A stretch of 64,000 nucleotides of DNA from Antennarius striatus (Eukaryota; Chordata; Actinopteri; Lophiiformes; Antennariidae). The stretch covers positions 18,839,501-18,903,500 of the forward strand of contig NC_090787.1 of NCBI RefSeq assembly GCF_040054535.1. Reading direction: 5' to 3'. A program made the position numbers and the translations under genes. The notes beneath the pieces were generated by a model. It was not told the origin of the DNA and made no database searches. It saw only the letters and a program-made list of their open reading frames with translations. This document shows positions 43,551 to 53,030 of the stretch, piece after piece (the first letter of the stretch is position 1; each line of letters starts with the position of its first letter).

Positions 43551-44055
43551 AAGGAACTGCTCCCTCTTTCATTCTTATCTTGTAGCTTCCTTGCAACTTT
43601 CCAAGCCCTGAAAACACTTTTGGGATCCTAGCCTTGTACTGATGGCTATTCTGCTGGTTCTCCTCCTGGACTGAAGCTACTTGTTGAATCAGGTTCAGTT
43701 TTATTAAAGCGGGGAGTCCCATCAGTGGCATCACCAGGTTTGGTACGACATACACGTTCTGCTTTGTTTCCTTTTTGTCAGTTTTCATATGTGCTGTTAC
43801 TATGCCTAAAACCTGTAGTGGGCTGTTATCAGGACCTTTAGCCCTTTTAGGTGGTTTCATCAACCTGCCGTCCCGTTTTCTGGAATACATGGAAGCTGGG
43901 ATGGCTGTAACTGAAGCTCCTGAGTCCAGTTTGAACCAAATCCGCACTCCATTCAGGCTAATTTCTTTTAACCATGCCACCTCGGTGTCTCCTGTGTTAA
44001 CCATCCCCATGAATGCTATGTCATTTTCTGAATCACTATCCACGATAGCTTCCAC
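43501..44055 (-). pseudogene. Gypsy protease
   Basis: WFKLDSGASVTAIPASMY contains the retropepsin DSGA active site, followed by PLQVLGIVTAHM and VVPNLVMPLMGLPALIKLN, which match the flap and C-terminal Gly/Leu-rich block. The last 50 residues begin the reverse transcriptase linker (PKVFSGLGKLQGSY). Confidence 0.85.
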
Positions 44056-44868
44056 TCTTTGTGATGACCTGCAGACTGCAGCGAAATGTCCCTTTTTTCT
44101 GCACCTTAGACACTCTGCTTCTTTGGCTGGGCACTGTTTCCAGGGATGTTGTGGAGTTTTACCACACCTCTTACATTTCCCGCATGGTTCACATAATTTG
44201 GTTTGAATGTTGACTGCTCTGGTCTGCGTGGAGGAGTTTGTCTATATTTTGTTCTTCCTTTGCCTGCATTTATGGCATCCACATTTGCACTTTTAATTTC
44301 TGAGTGTTCTGGTTTGAGCAACTGCTGTTGTTTCTTTACTTCTTCCTGCTGCCTGACCTGTGTTATTGTATTTGCCAGCGTCAGCTTGGGGTCTAACTGA
44401 AGTCTCTCGGACAACCTGGAGTCTCTTATCCCGACTACTATCCGGGTCTCTTATCATTTCCTCTTTTAAATCACCAAATCTGCATTGCTCTGCCAGTTTA
44501 TGCACATCTGTGATAAAGTTCTCTGCTGATTCACCTTGTTGCTGCTGTCTGCTATTAAACTTAGCACGTTCATATATCACGTTGTGCTTGCCAACAAAAT
44601 GTTCATCAAATGCTTTTCTCACGTCTGCATAGATCGCCTTCTGTTGTTCCGTGAGTGGCAATGTACCGAGGATGTCATCGCTCTTTTCGCCCATAACATA
44701 AAGGAGAGAGTTTACTTGGTAATCTTCTGCTTTTCCATTCAAACCTGATGCTTGTCTGAATCTCTCGAACCGTCTTATCCATTGCGGCCACGAGCTGGGC
44801 TCCTCAAAGGTGAACTTACCAGGAGGTGCAATTGTAAATATCTGATCCATCCTTCTCTCCTCTCTCAA
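44056..44868 (-). pseudogene. Gypsy Gag with two zinc knuckles
   Basis: 44868-44293 encodes the capsid-like part (PSSWPQWIRRFERFRQASGL, EKSDDILGTLPLT). After frame breaks near 44430 and 44200 the nucleocapsid continues (QLDPKLTLANTITQVRQQEE), and CKRCGKTPQHPWKQC then CLRCRKKGHFAAVC give two zinc knuckles at about 44180-44070, in a frame different from the preceding segment. Confidence 0.85.
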
Positions 44869-45030
44869 TCCGCTCCACGGTGTCTTGTTGCTCGCTGTTA
44901 GCTGCGTAGCTTTAGCCTAGCCACCGCGCTCGCCAGGTAAACAATTCCAACGGAATTTCCACCGCACTATTACGGACCTTTCTCCTCTTAACACCACTCC
45001 CCTGCACCTACTTTATACTCACAGTAGGTA

Positions 45031-45047
45031 TCCCACTTCTGACACCA
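45031..45047 (-). other. Primer binding site, tRNA-Leu type
   Basis: On the minus strand TGGTGTCAGAAGTGGGA directly follows the 5' LTR. Its complement, TCCCACTTCTGACACCA, matches what I know of the 3' end of vertebrate tRNA-Leu(CAA) with CCA. Confidence 0.8.
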
Positions 45048-45201
45048 TGTAGAAGGCTTTATCTTTCAATGAACGAGTCAGCAGACGTCATATGCGTTTG
45101 GATGTATTTACTTTGCTCTCTCTCCGCTGTCAACCCAACCTTACATAACTTCCAGGTTATGCCAAGCGGGCACAAGTGGTATAACACTAAACATCAGCAC
45201 A
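45048..45201 (-). repeat. 5' LTR of Gypsy provirus
   Basis: See provirus entry; 154 bp, TG...CA. Confidence 0.93.
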
Positions 45202-45354
45202 CTCCTGATCACCATTGTTTTCATCTGTTCCACAGAAAGCTCCTTTGTTTTGGTGAAGATCCTGCAGTTGTTTGTCCAGGTGTTGTTGATCAGCCCATTG
45301 TTCTTCATATGTTAAGCTTTTTTACCAGCATTTGCATTTTTTTAAACTTAATCA
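45202..45354. other. Short unassigned stretch
   Basis: Starts with the CTCCT target duplication; nothing else recognised. Confidence 0.5.
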
Positions 45355-45640
45355 CGTTTTTTTATTTATTTATTCAGTTTATTTTCTTCTTTCCAGGCAT
45401 GTTATTACAACAGGTTTTACATTCAACATTGTTGAAACATCAGCAACATCACCCGAAAAGAAAAAAAAGGGTTGACGGGTAGAAGCCATTGGCTTGTGAA
45501 GTTCCCGTCCCCTAAATCTCTCTCATTACAGCACATTGTCAATTAATACATACTTTGCATGTCACAATTCAAATTCAATTATTTTTATTCTGATACGCTT
45601 TTGTTTTGATCCATCCATTGAGTCCAATAGTTGTGCATCT
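45355..45640 (-). repeat. Interspersed repeat family E, second copy
   Basis: AAAGGGTTGACGGGTAGAAG, GGCTTGTGAAGTTCCCG and ATCCATCCATTGAGTCC match 38648-38900. T-rich start as in the other copy. Confidence 0.65.
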
Positions 45641-45989
45641 TTGCACACCTCTTTATCAGTTCTTGAGTCCTAATTTTGAGTCCTAATTTTGTTAGTGTTC
45701 ATTTTGTTATTCTTTTCAAGGGTTGTTTCTTGTCAAATTATTTATTAATCGCCATTGGAAAGACTTGCTTTGTGTGGCTGAGTAGTTGTTGTTGCTTTCT
45801 GTGCCTTCCACACTCCTAATCACTGGCGTCAGCATCACGGTTTCTGGCCTTCACATCCATATGTTTTCCCCATTTCTCCAGCTTCTCCAGCTTTTGGTTG
45901 ATATCCTCCTTGAGCCGAGCATTGGACTCCTCATGCCGGTCACTCATCCTGGCTATGGTTTCATTCAGCATGATGGCCATAGCCTCCTT

Positions 45990-46220
45990 CTACACCCTGG
46001 CCGTTGCCTCTGCTGCTCGATCAGAATCCTCTTGTGCTTTGGTCTGTTGTAATCCCATTTTTCTCAGCTTGCGGTGCAGCATAAAAATACCAAACCCCAG
46101 TGCTGTTATCCCGATTGTCATGGTGGTGAAGATGTACACATCCTCGACGTCCTCCACATCCAGTGGGGCCAGACACATAGTTTTGAAAGTATCCCAGCTG
46201 TCCAGCATGTAGCCAGCCAA
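45990..46220 (-). pseudogene. Small membrane-protein-like frame, unrecognised
   Basis: 76 codons with a clear hydrophobic segment (IFTTMTIGITALGFGIFML, about residues 30-48) after an acidic DVEDVEDV stretch and before a basic, then polar helical tail (HRKLRKMGLQQTKAQEDSDR). Related sequence continues out of frame to about 45830 (ETIARMTGMRS). The position 350 bp upstream, on the same strand, of repeat family E suggests a decayed part of that element rather than a host gene. I do not recognise the family. Confidence 0.3.
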
Positions 46221-46419
46221 GAAAGTCCCATCTGGGCAGTGGCGCTCACTAGTTCCTACAGGTCTGGTAGAAAAATTTTTGTCGATCGCGTTAAGTCACT
46301 AGCTCAGCAGATTCATCTTGGTTAGCAGTTTTTGTATGATGATATAGAATAGTTTTAATTATGGTGTTGTATTTTTGGAATGGAACTTTACTCAAAACCA
46401 AATTTCAAATTTATTTTAG

Positions 46420-46932
46420 CAGATGTAAAGTCAGGTGTGATGTGTGATGGAAGAATTTCAGCTAGAATTAAGGGAAAGGTGTACAAAACTGTGATGAGAC
46501 CAGCGATGTTGTTAGGTCTAGAGACAGTGTCACTGAAGAAAAGACAGTAGGCAGAGCTGGAGGTAGCAGAAATGAAGATGCTGAGGTTCTCTTTGGGAGT
46601 GACCACGAAGGATATGATCAGGAATGAGTACATCAGAGGGACAGCACATGTTAGAGATTTTGGAGATAAAGTCAGAGAGGCCAGATTGAGATGGTTTGGA
46701 CATATCCAGAAGAGAATTAGTGAATATATTGGTAGAAGGATGCTGAGTTTTGAACTGCCAGGCAGGAGGCCTAGAGGAAGACCAAAGAGGAGGTTTATAG
46801 ATGTAGTGAAAGAAGACATGAAGGTAGTTGGTGTGAGAGAAGAGAATGCAGAAGACAAGGTTAGATGGAGGCAACTGATTCGCTGTGGCGACCCCTGAAG
46901 GGAAAAGCCGAAAGGAGAAGAAAAAGAAGCAT
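46420..46932 (+). mobile_element. RTE-type LINE, 3' end (copy 3)
   Basis: A 5'-truncated copy: the C-terminal reverse transcriptase region and 3' UTR, ending CGGCGACCCCTGAAGGG-type sequence (TGGCGACCCCTGAAGGGAAA near 46886) and a GAAGAAAAAGAAG tail. It overlaps in content with 47898-48720, not with copies 1 and 2. Confidence 0.85.
46565..46898 (+). pseudogene. RTE LINE reverse transcriptase C-terminus
   Basis: The frame AEMKMLRFSLGVTTKDMIRN is followed by REARLRWFGHIQKR, PGRRPRGRPKRRFIDVVKED and DKVRWRQLIRCGDP, the conserved end of RTE-clade proteins. Upstream frames (from 46420) show VYKTVMRPAMLLGLETV broken by a stop at 46549. Palm domain absent. Confidence 0.82.
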
Positions 46933-47800
46933 TCTTTTTAGTGAGATTCTCATTAATATAGGATTTTTTTCCTTTCAGTTTGAAGCCTTGTCTCAGAAGA
47001 GCAATTTTGTGTTTACGATTCTTGATCAGCGCTGCAGGTGGTCTCCTACCTCCAGATGGTAATGGATAATATGTCTCAATCTGGTCTGGATCTACAGTAT
47101 AGTTATCTCCAGATCCCTCAGTTAAGGACTCACTTGGTTGCTCCACAGTGTCGATGTCAATAATGATACAATATGAAGCATTACACTTAGGAATAAAATC
47201 AAAGGGCTCAACCAGTACCTGAGATCTGTGTCGTGTCTCAAAAAGAAATCGTTTAACTCATTAGCACAAGCAAGTTCATCAAGAGTGACAATTTGATTTC
47301 GCTTTGGGTTCATGTTAGTTATTTTTTTCAAAATCCCACAAGCCCTTGGAGTTCATAGAGCTGACACTATCCTCTAAAGCAGAACGATGGTTACTTCTGG
47401 CTTGCCTCAGCAGCCGATTTAGATCCTTTTGGGCCGCAGCCACGTCAACCCTGTCCCCGTTTTTAAAAGCCACTTTTTTGCTGTTTAAACAGTCTTTAAC
47501 CTCCTTAGTGATATATGGCTTGTTGTTAGGAAAGTGAAGGACAGTCTTTTTGGGAACCACATTGTCCACACAAAACTTAATGTAGTCCGTCCGTCAGTCT
47601 CAGTTGCCTCATCCAGTTCCTGGTCATGGAAGATGCTCCAATCTGTGCTGGGGAAGCAACCTTTCAGAGTCTCAACACTGTCCTCCATCCACTGCAGGAC
47701 AGTTTTCTGAACAGGCTTACTGGATTTAAGAGCAGTCTTATATGTGGGCATGAGCTGAACAGTAGCATGATCTGAGTTTGCAAGAGGACAAAGAGCTTTC
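46925..47800 (-). pseudogene. L2-like LINE remnants (endonuclease end, linker, ORF1 piece)
   Basis: 47800-47485 has LANSDHATVQLMPTYK (endonuclease SDH block), then 47569-47330 NNKPYITKEVKDCLNSKK and the basic linker, as in copies A and B. The part 47146-46930 encodes PPAALIKNRKHKIALLRQGF, which resembles an ORF1-type segment. The two parts are not in the order expected of one element, so two fragments may be joined here. Confidence 0.6.
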
Positions 47801-47897
47801 ATAAGTATAACAGCTCCGTGTCGAAAACGTATTGATAAACACCCTTGGCAGTTGGTTATTTGTCCATCTGTTTCTTTTTTTATGAGTCATAAAGTTT
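47800..47897 (+). repeat. Repeat family B, left part
   Basis: ATTGATAAACACCCTTGGC, CTGTTTCTTTTTTTATGAG and GTCATAAAGTT match 59083-59155. The element is continued at 50210 on the other side of the RTE insertion. Confidence 0.75.
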
Positions 47898-48009
47898 CTT
47901 CTTCTCCTTTCGGCTTTTCCCTTCAGGGGTCGCCACAGTGAATCAATTGCCTCAATTGCATCTAACCCTGTCTTGTGCATTCTCTTCTCTCACACCAACT
48001 ACCTTCATT

Positions 48010-48221
48010 GTCATGACAGGTGGGGTATGGACCCAAATGCAGGACACAGGCAGAATAGCTTTTGTCCATGATTTAATCAGAACTCACAAAACTCCAGACA
48101 GGCAAGAATCAAAACTTAAACAGAGTTTAAAAAAAAACGTGGGCAGGAACAGAACAAAACTACACAACAGAACTGCAAAGCAAGATATCAAAAAAAAAAC
48201 CTTCAGGACCAAATTCTGGAC
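48010..48221. mobile_element. LTR fragment inside RTE copy 4
   Basis: TGTCATGACAGGTGGGGTAT then GGACCCAAATGCAGGACAC and AACTCCAGACAGGCAAGAA resemble the LTR at 38970-39080 (GGACCCAAGTGCAGGACACC, TTCTCCAGACAGGCAAGAA). It is a related but distinct LTR, cut at its right end, and the LINE bases normally between its flanks are missing. Confidence 0.6.
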
Positions 48222-48325
48222 TTTATCTCCAAAACCTCTACTATGTGCTGTCCCTCTGATGTACTCATTTCTGATCCTATCCTTCCTGGTCACTCCCAGA
48301 GAGAACCTCAGTATCTTCATCTCTG

Positions 48326-49548
48326 CTACCTCCACTCTGTCTCCTGTCTTTTCTTCAGTGACACTGTCTCTAGACCAAACAACATCGCTGGTCTCACCAC
48401 AGTTTTGCACACCTTTCCTTTCATTTTAGCTGAAACTCTTCTATCACACATCACTACTGACACGTTTCTCCACTCGTTCCATCCTGCTTGTACATGCTTA
48501 TTCACCTCTTTTCCACACTCTCCATTGCTCTGGACTGTTGACCCAAAGTATTTAAAATCATCCACCTTCTTGATCTCTTCTCCCTGTAACCTCACCCTTT
48601 CACTTGAGCCCCTCTCATTCACACCCATGTACTCTGTCTTACTGCAACTAACCTTCATTCCTCTCCAGGACAAACCTCCACCTCTATGGCTTTTCCTCCA
48701 CCTGTTCCATGCTCTCAATACAAATCACAATGTCATCTGCAAACATCATAAATCCATGGAGATTCCTGTCTAACCTCATCTGTCAGCCTTTCCATCACCA
48801 TAGCAAACAAGAAGGGACTCAGAGCTGATCCCTGATGCAGTCCCACCTCGAACTCCTCTGTCACACATACAGCACACCTCACCACTGTCTTGCAGTGCTC
48901 TAACATACCTCTATGCCACTCCAGACTTCCTCATACAATACCACAGTTCCTCTCTAGGCACCCTATCATAATCTTTCTCCAGATCAACAAAAACATAATG
49001 CAGCTCCTTCTGGCCTTCTCTGTACTTCTCTATCAACCTCCCTCAAAGCAAATAATGCATTTCTAGTACTCTTTTTTGGCAAGAAATTATACTGCTGCTT
49101 ACAAATGCGTTAGTCTAGCTTCTATTACTCTTTCCCATAGCTTCATTGTATGGCTCATCAGCTTTATTCTTCTGTAGTTGCGACAACTCTGAGAATCTCC
49201 CTTGTTGTTAAAAATGGGCACCAGCACACTTCTCCTCCATATCTCAGGCATCTTCTCACTATCTAAGATCCTGTTGAACAACCCAGTCAGAAACTCTACT
49301 GCCACCTCTCCTAGACACTCCCATAGCTCCAGAGGTATATCATCAGGACCAAGTGCCTTACCACTCTTCATCCTCTTCAATACCCTCCTCACTTCATCCT
49401 GACTAATCTTTGCTACTTCCTTGTCCATAACAGCCAGTTTTTGTTTTATCTCGTTTTCCTTGTTCATCAACTCTTCAAAGTACTCTTTCCATCTTCCCAT
49501 TACACTACTGGCACCTGTCAATACACTTTCATCCCAGTCCTTAATCAC
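48326..49548 (-). pseudogene. RTE LINE reverse transcriptase
   Basis: 49548-49099 reads KRMKSGKALGPDDIPLELWE, SVLVPIFNNKGDSQSC and YRRIKLMSHTMKLWERVIE (fingers). The palm lies in broken frames between 49090 and 48720 (GLHQGSALSPFLFAM-like and MMFADDIVI-like sequence on the minus strand). 48718-48326 continues with KTEYMGVNERG, FKYFGSTVQSNGEC, VSVVMCDRRVSAKMKGKVCKT to GLETVSLKKRQE. Several stops and shifts. Confidence 0.85.
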
Positions 49549-49549
49549 C

Positions 49550-50207
49550 CTAACCTACTGCACGTCCTTCCCATCTCTGTCTCTGTCTCTCCAACCTATA
49601 TAGATCAGTCTCCTCTTCCTTACAGTCCAACATAGCATACAAGTCATCATAAACCCCTTGTTTGGCCTGTGCTACCTCTATTTTCACCTTACGCTGCGTC
49701 TCCCTGTACTACTCTCCTCAGTCCCCTCAGTGTCCCACTTCTTCTTAGCTTACCCTCTTTCTATGTATACACTCCTGTACCTCCTCATTCCACCACTATG
49801 TCTCCTCATCTATTTTCCTTCCTGGTGACACAGCAAGTACTCTCCTACCTGTTTTCCTGATCACATTAGCTGTAGGTGTCCGGTCATCTGGAAGCTCCTC
49901 CTAACCACCCAGAGACTGTCTTAACTCCTCCCTAGAAGTCATGCAACACTCTTCCTTTTCAGCTTACATCATTTCATCCTCTGCTCTGCTTTGTCCTATT
50001 CATCTTCCTCACCACCAGAGTCATCCTATGCACCACCTTCCTATGCTGTTTGGCTACACTCTCACCTACCACTACTTTGCAGTCACCAATCTCCTTCAGA
50101 TTACACCGTCTCCACAAGATGTAGTCTACCTGTGTGCTCCTACCTCCACTCTTATAGGTCACCCTATGTTCCTGCCTCTTCTGGAAAAAAGTATTCAATA
50201 TAGCCAT
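49550..50207 (-). pseudogene. RTE LINE endonuclease end and linker
   Basis: 50207-49974 has NTFFQKRQEHRVTYKSGGRS and TQVDYILWRRCNLKEI; the linker toward 49600 is frameshifted but collinear with copy 1 (6521-7000). Confidence 0.8.
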
Positions 50208-50209
50208 TA

Positions 50210-50429
50210 AGTCATAAAGTTTATATATTTATCTATTCATTCACGTTCCTCGCCAAAGACGCCGACGCAAGTTCTGGGTCAGACCATGATGCACTGCCTG
50301 CTGGTGGGAGAACTCTGTGATGGGTGTGCTTGGTTTATAATACCAATACAATAGTTTTCATATGTTTGGTATGAAGTCTGATATTATTGTTTTAATGTGG
50401 AATTTCCACGGGTTCCCGCTAGTTTGTTT
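50210..50429 (+). repeat. Repeat family B, right part
   Basis: CATTCACGTTCCTCGCCAAA, TCTGGGTCAGACC, GATGGGTGTGCTTGGTTTAT and GGAATTTCCACGGGTTCC; matches 59180-59370. Confidence 0.78.
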
Positions 50430-51028
50430 TTTTTTTCAAAATGTTACAGCCTGGTGGTCATTCTGGGGCGGCAGTGGCTCAGTGGTAAAGCGGGCGGTAG
50501 AGCGGGTTGTCCTATAATTTAAGATCGGCGGTTCGATTCCCACTCCCGCCCCCCCCAAAAATACCCGGAGATGAGCTGACAGTGGGAGGTGTCAGCTCAC
50601 CTCCGGAGCACTGCCGAGGCACCCTTGAGCAAGGTGCCGTCCCCTTTACAAATTGCTCATTTGAGGCACACCAAGAAGGAGCTGCCTGCCACTCTACCTC
50701 CCCTGCATGCCTACAGGCCCCCTTGTGTGTGTGTGTGTGTGACACAGGGGCCTGTACTCACAAATATATATGTATGCATGCATCTGAATCAGTAGCTAGA
50801 GTGTGCGTTCTTAATTTCCCTTTGGGGATCAAACCAGTATATAAAATTAAAATAAAAAAACAAAAAAAACAAAAAAACAGTAGAAACAGTAGAAATAAAG
50901 ATGGAATAGTTTTCTTTTTTTTTCTTTTCACTCAATTTTTTTGCCTTAAATTCATATATTATGAAAGCTGAAATAACCTTCTCCACTCAAATTTTTTTAA
51001 GCTGTACCCTCATTTTTTGTCTTGTGAT
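50430..51028. mobile_element. Repeat family C, left half, with SINE insertion
   Basis: AATGTTACAGCCTGGTGGTC (50440) and, behind the SINE, AATTCATATATT and TTTTTGTCTTG match 12612-12815. The sequence stops at 51028, where a Gypsy element begins, and resumes at 57042. Confidence 0.7.
50465..50850 (+). mobile_element. tRNA-derived SINE, family 1
   Basis: GGGGCGGCAGTGGCTCAGTG head, duplicated A-box region (GTGGTAAAGC then CGGTAGAGC), B box GGTTCGATTCC near 50530, body CTGCCGAGGCACCCTTGAGC, tail AATTTCCCTTTGGGGATCAA followed by an A-rich end. Inserted in repeat family C. Confidence 0.85.
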
Positions 51029-51039
51029 GTGGAGAGGAG

Positions 51040-51400
51040 GTGGAGGTGGCTCTGGTGGTTGGAGGGGGCTGTTGGTCACCGGTTTTAGTAGAGACACATG
51101 GAAAACCGGGTGGATCTTGAGGGAGGCTTGAAGCTGGAGTTGGACAGCACTGGGGTTAATGATCCTGTCGATGAGGAAGAGTCCGTTAAACCGAGGAGCC
51201 ATTTTGCGGGAGTCCACTTGAAGAGGCAGGTCCCATGCCAACAACCAGACTCGTTGCCCCACCCGGTAGTCTGGAGCTGGGATCCTCCATCGGTCAGCCA
51301 GGTGCCGATTTCCCTCAGCCGTCCTACCCAGAGCCGCTTGTTTCTCCCTCCAGACCTGGTGGACCCTGTGGAATCTTTCCTAGGAGAGGACAGTGCAGTC
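51040..51400 (-). pseudogene. Gypsy integrase C-terminal region
   Basis: [58 protein letters not shown] and [15 protein letters not shown]: the conserved end of chromovirus-like Gypsy integrases of fish. Followed by a proline-rich tail (PPEPPPPP). Cut off from its catalytic core by the deletion near 51400. Confidence 0.8.
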
Positions 51401-51404
51401 AGTT

Positions 51405-52083
51405 AAAGTCTGTTATTTTTGACAAAGTCAGTGTCTATAAAATTGCCATCAGCCCCTGAGTCTATTAGCAACTGTACAGGCAAAGAGCATTGCGAGTAAT
51501 GAATCCTACCTGGTGCACATATCTGGAAGGACAAAAGAAATTTGGCTCACTGGCGCCTACCGGTGAGCCCCGCCTTTTGGCAACTCGGGGGCAACTAATG
51601 AGAAGGTGGCCTACCCGGCCACATTGGAGGCAAAGTTTGTCCCTCAAGCAGTGCTGTTATTCGGCAGGTGTGAGTTGAGCCCTCCCCAACTGGACAGGCT
51701 CATCCAAAAACGACTTGATTGGCTGGAGCTCGGGGACATTGACCGAAAAGAAAGAGGAGGAGGTCTTTGTGCTGGGAGGGCTGGCAGGTGAGAAGGACGA
51801 GGAGTGTCGGGCCTGGTCCGTCTTTTTTCTCTGTCTCTCCCTGAGTCTATGTGTGTGGCTAATGTAACTAATTCATTCAGGGATGTACAGTCCTCTCTTC
51901 CAACTAGCTCATCCTTTATCTCCCCCCCTAGCCCCTTCCGAAAAATGGCCTGTAGTCCTTAGTCCCCCCCATCCACTACTGGCTGCAAGAATTCGGAAGT
52001 TAACAGCATACTTGGAGACTGTTTGACTGTCCTGCTGTAAGTCTAACAGTTGTTCTACAGCCTCTCCACCACATACTGGATGA
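51405..52083 (-). pseudogene. Gypsy Gag C-terminal part and protease start
   Basis: GEAVEQLLDLQQDSQTVSKY and AVNFRILAASSGW (52060-51970), ELVTLATHID, then a zinc knuckle CLQCGRVGHLLISC (51635-51590), and [20 protein letters not shown] sequence (51460-51410), the retropepsin active site. Frameshifts throughout. Confidence 0.78.
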
Positions 52084-52087
52084 TCAA

Positions 52088-52101
52088 AAATAATAATAAG
52101 G

Positions 52102-52152
<51 letters not shown>
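52088..52152. repeat. (AAT)n microsatellite, LINE tail
   Basis: About 20 AAT units, directly after the L2-group 3' end. Confidence 0.95.
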
Positions 52153-52374
52153 GACCTTTATTGTCCCAAAGTGGGGAAATTTGTGCGATCGTGGCAGCAG
52201 GGGGGGGGGGTGTCAAACATAAATAGTTAAATAATATACATACATATTAACATCTGCAACATATGAAATTTACATATTCACATATTGGAAACATGTTAAC
52301 ATATATCATATTATCTGAATGTACATTATATTCACACATCAAAAATATACACTACAGGCTGATGTTTACATTGT

Positions 52375-53030
52375 TCATCCAGAATTAGAACGTTTTGTTC
52401 TTTGAGTTTGGTGAGTTCTTAGAGTTCCCTGAGTTTTTTGAGTTCTTTGAGTTCTTTGAGTGGTCTGCTGGGAGGACTGCTGGTTGTACAGTCTGACAGC
52501 CGTGGGCAGGAAGGACCTGCGATAGCGTTCCCTCACGCATCTCGGGTGAAGCAACCTATCGCAGAAGGAGCTCTCCAGTGATCTCAGTGTGCCCTGTAGA
52601 GGGTGGGAGTGGTTCTTTATCATCGATGACAGCTTGTCCAGGGAGCATCCCAGGACAGAACCTGCCCTCCTAATCAGCCTGTCCAGTCTCTTCCTGTCGG
52701 CTGCAGTGATGCTGCTGCCCCAGCAGACCACCCCATGAAAAATAGCTGAGGCTACAACTGTGTCATAAAAGGTCTTTAGGAGCGACCCCCGCACTCCAAA
52801 AGACCTCAGCCTCCGGAGCAGATAGAGTCTGCTCTGACCCTTTTTATACAGAGAGTGAGTGTTGGTACTCCAGTGCAGTTTATTGTTGAGGTGAACACCC
52901 AGGTACTTGTATGAGGACACCACCTCAATGTCCGTACCCTGGATATTCACCGGTGTAACCGGGCAGAGTGATCGCCTGCGGAAATCCACCACCAGCTCCT
53001 TGGTTTTACCCGCCTTGATCTGGAGGCGGT
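52375..53030 (-). pseudogene. L2-group LINE (copy B), C-terminal region
   Basis: NRLQIKAGKTKELVVDFRRR, SSYKYLGVHLNNKLHWSTNT, YKKGQSRLYLLRRLRSFGV, RRAGSVLGCSLDKL. It ends in tandem TQRTQKTQG repeats. The frame is offset from the palm upstream, with about 12 residues missing at the junction near 53030. Confidence 0.82.

Larger units (their letters stand above)
40618..45201 (-). mobile_element. Ty3/Gypsy provirus, structurally complete, coding frame broken
   Basis: 154-bp LTRs at 40618-40771 and 45048-45201 (five differences, all transitions), flanked by CTCCT at 40613-40617 and 45202-45206. Primer site and polypurine tract are in place, and gag, protease, reverse transcriptase, RNase H and integrase follow in Ty3/Gypsy order on the minus strand. 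At 4584 bp with very short LTRs it is a compact element. The low LTR divergence points to a fairly recent insertion; nevertheless the frame is interrupted at least six times. Confidence 0.93.
47898..50209 (-). mobile_element. RTE-type LINE (copy 4), TSD of 13 bp
   Basis: The 3' end (CTTCTTCTCC on the plus strand) starts at 47898 and the 5'-truncated end is at 50209. AGTCATAAAGTTT flanks both sides (47885-47897 and 50210-50222). The copy holds part of the endonuclease, the linker, reverse transcriptase and the 3' UTR, all with frameshifts. An LTR fragment replaces about 150 bp of it at 48010-48221. Confidence 0.87.
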
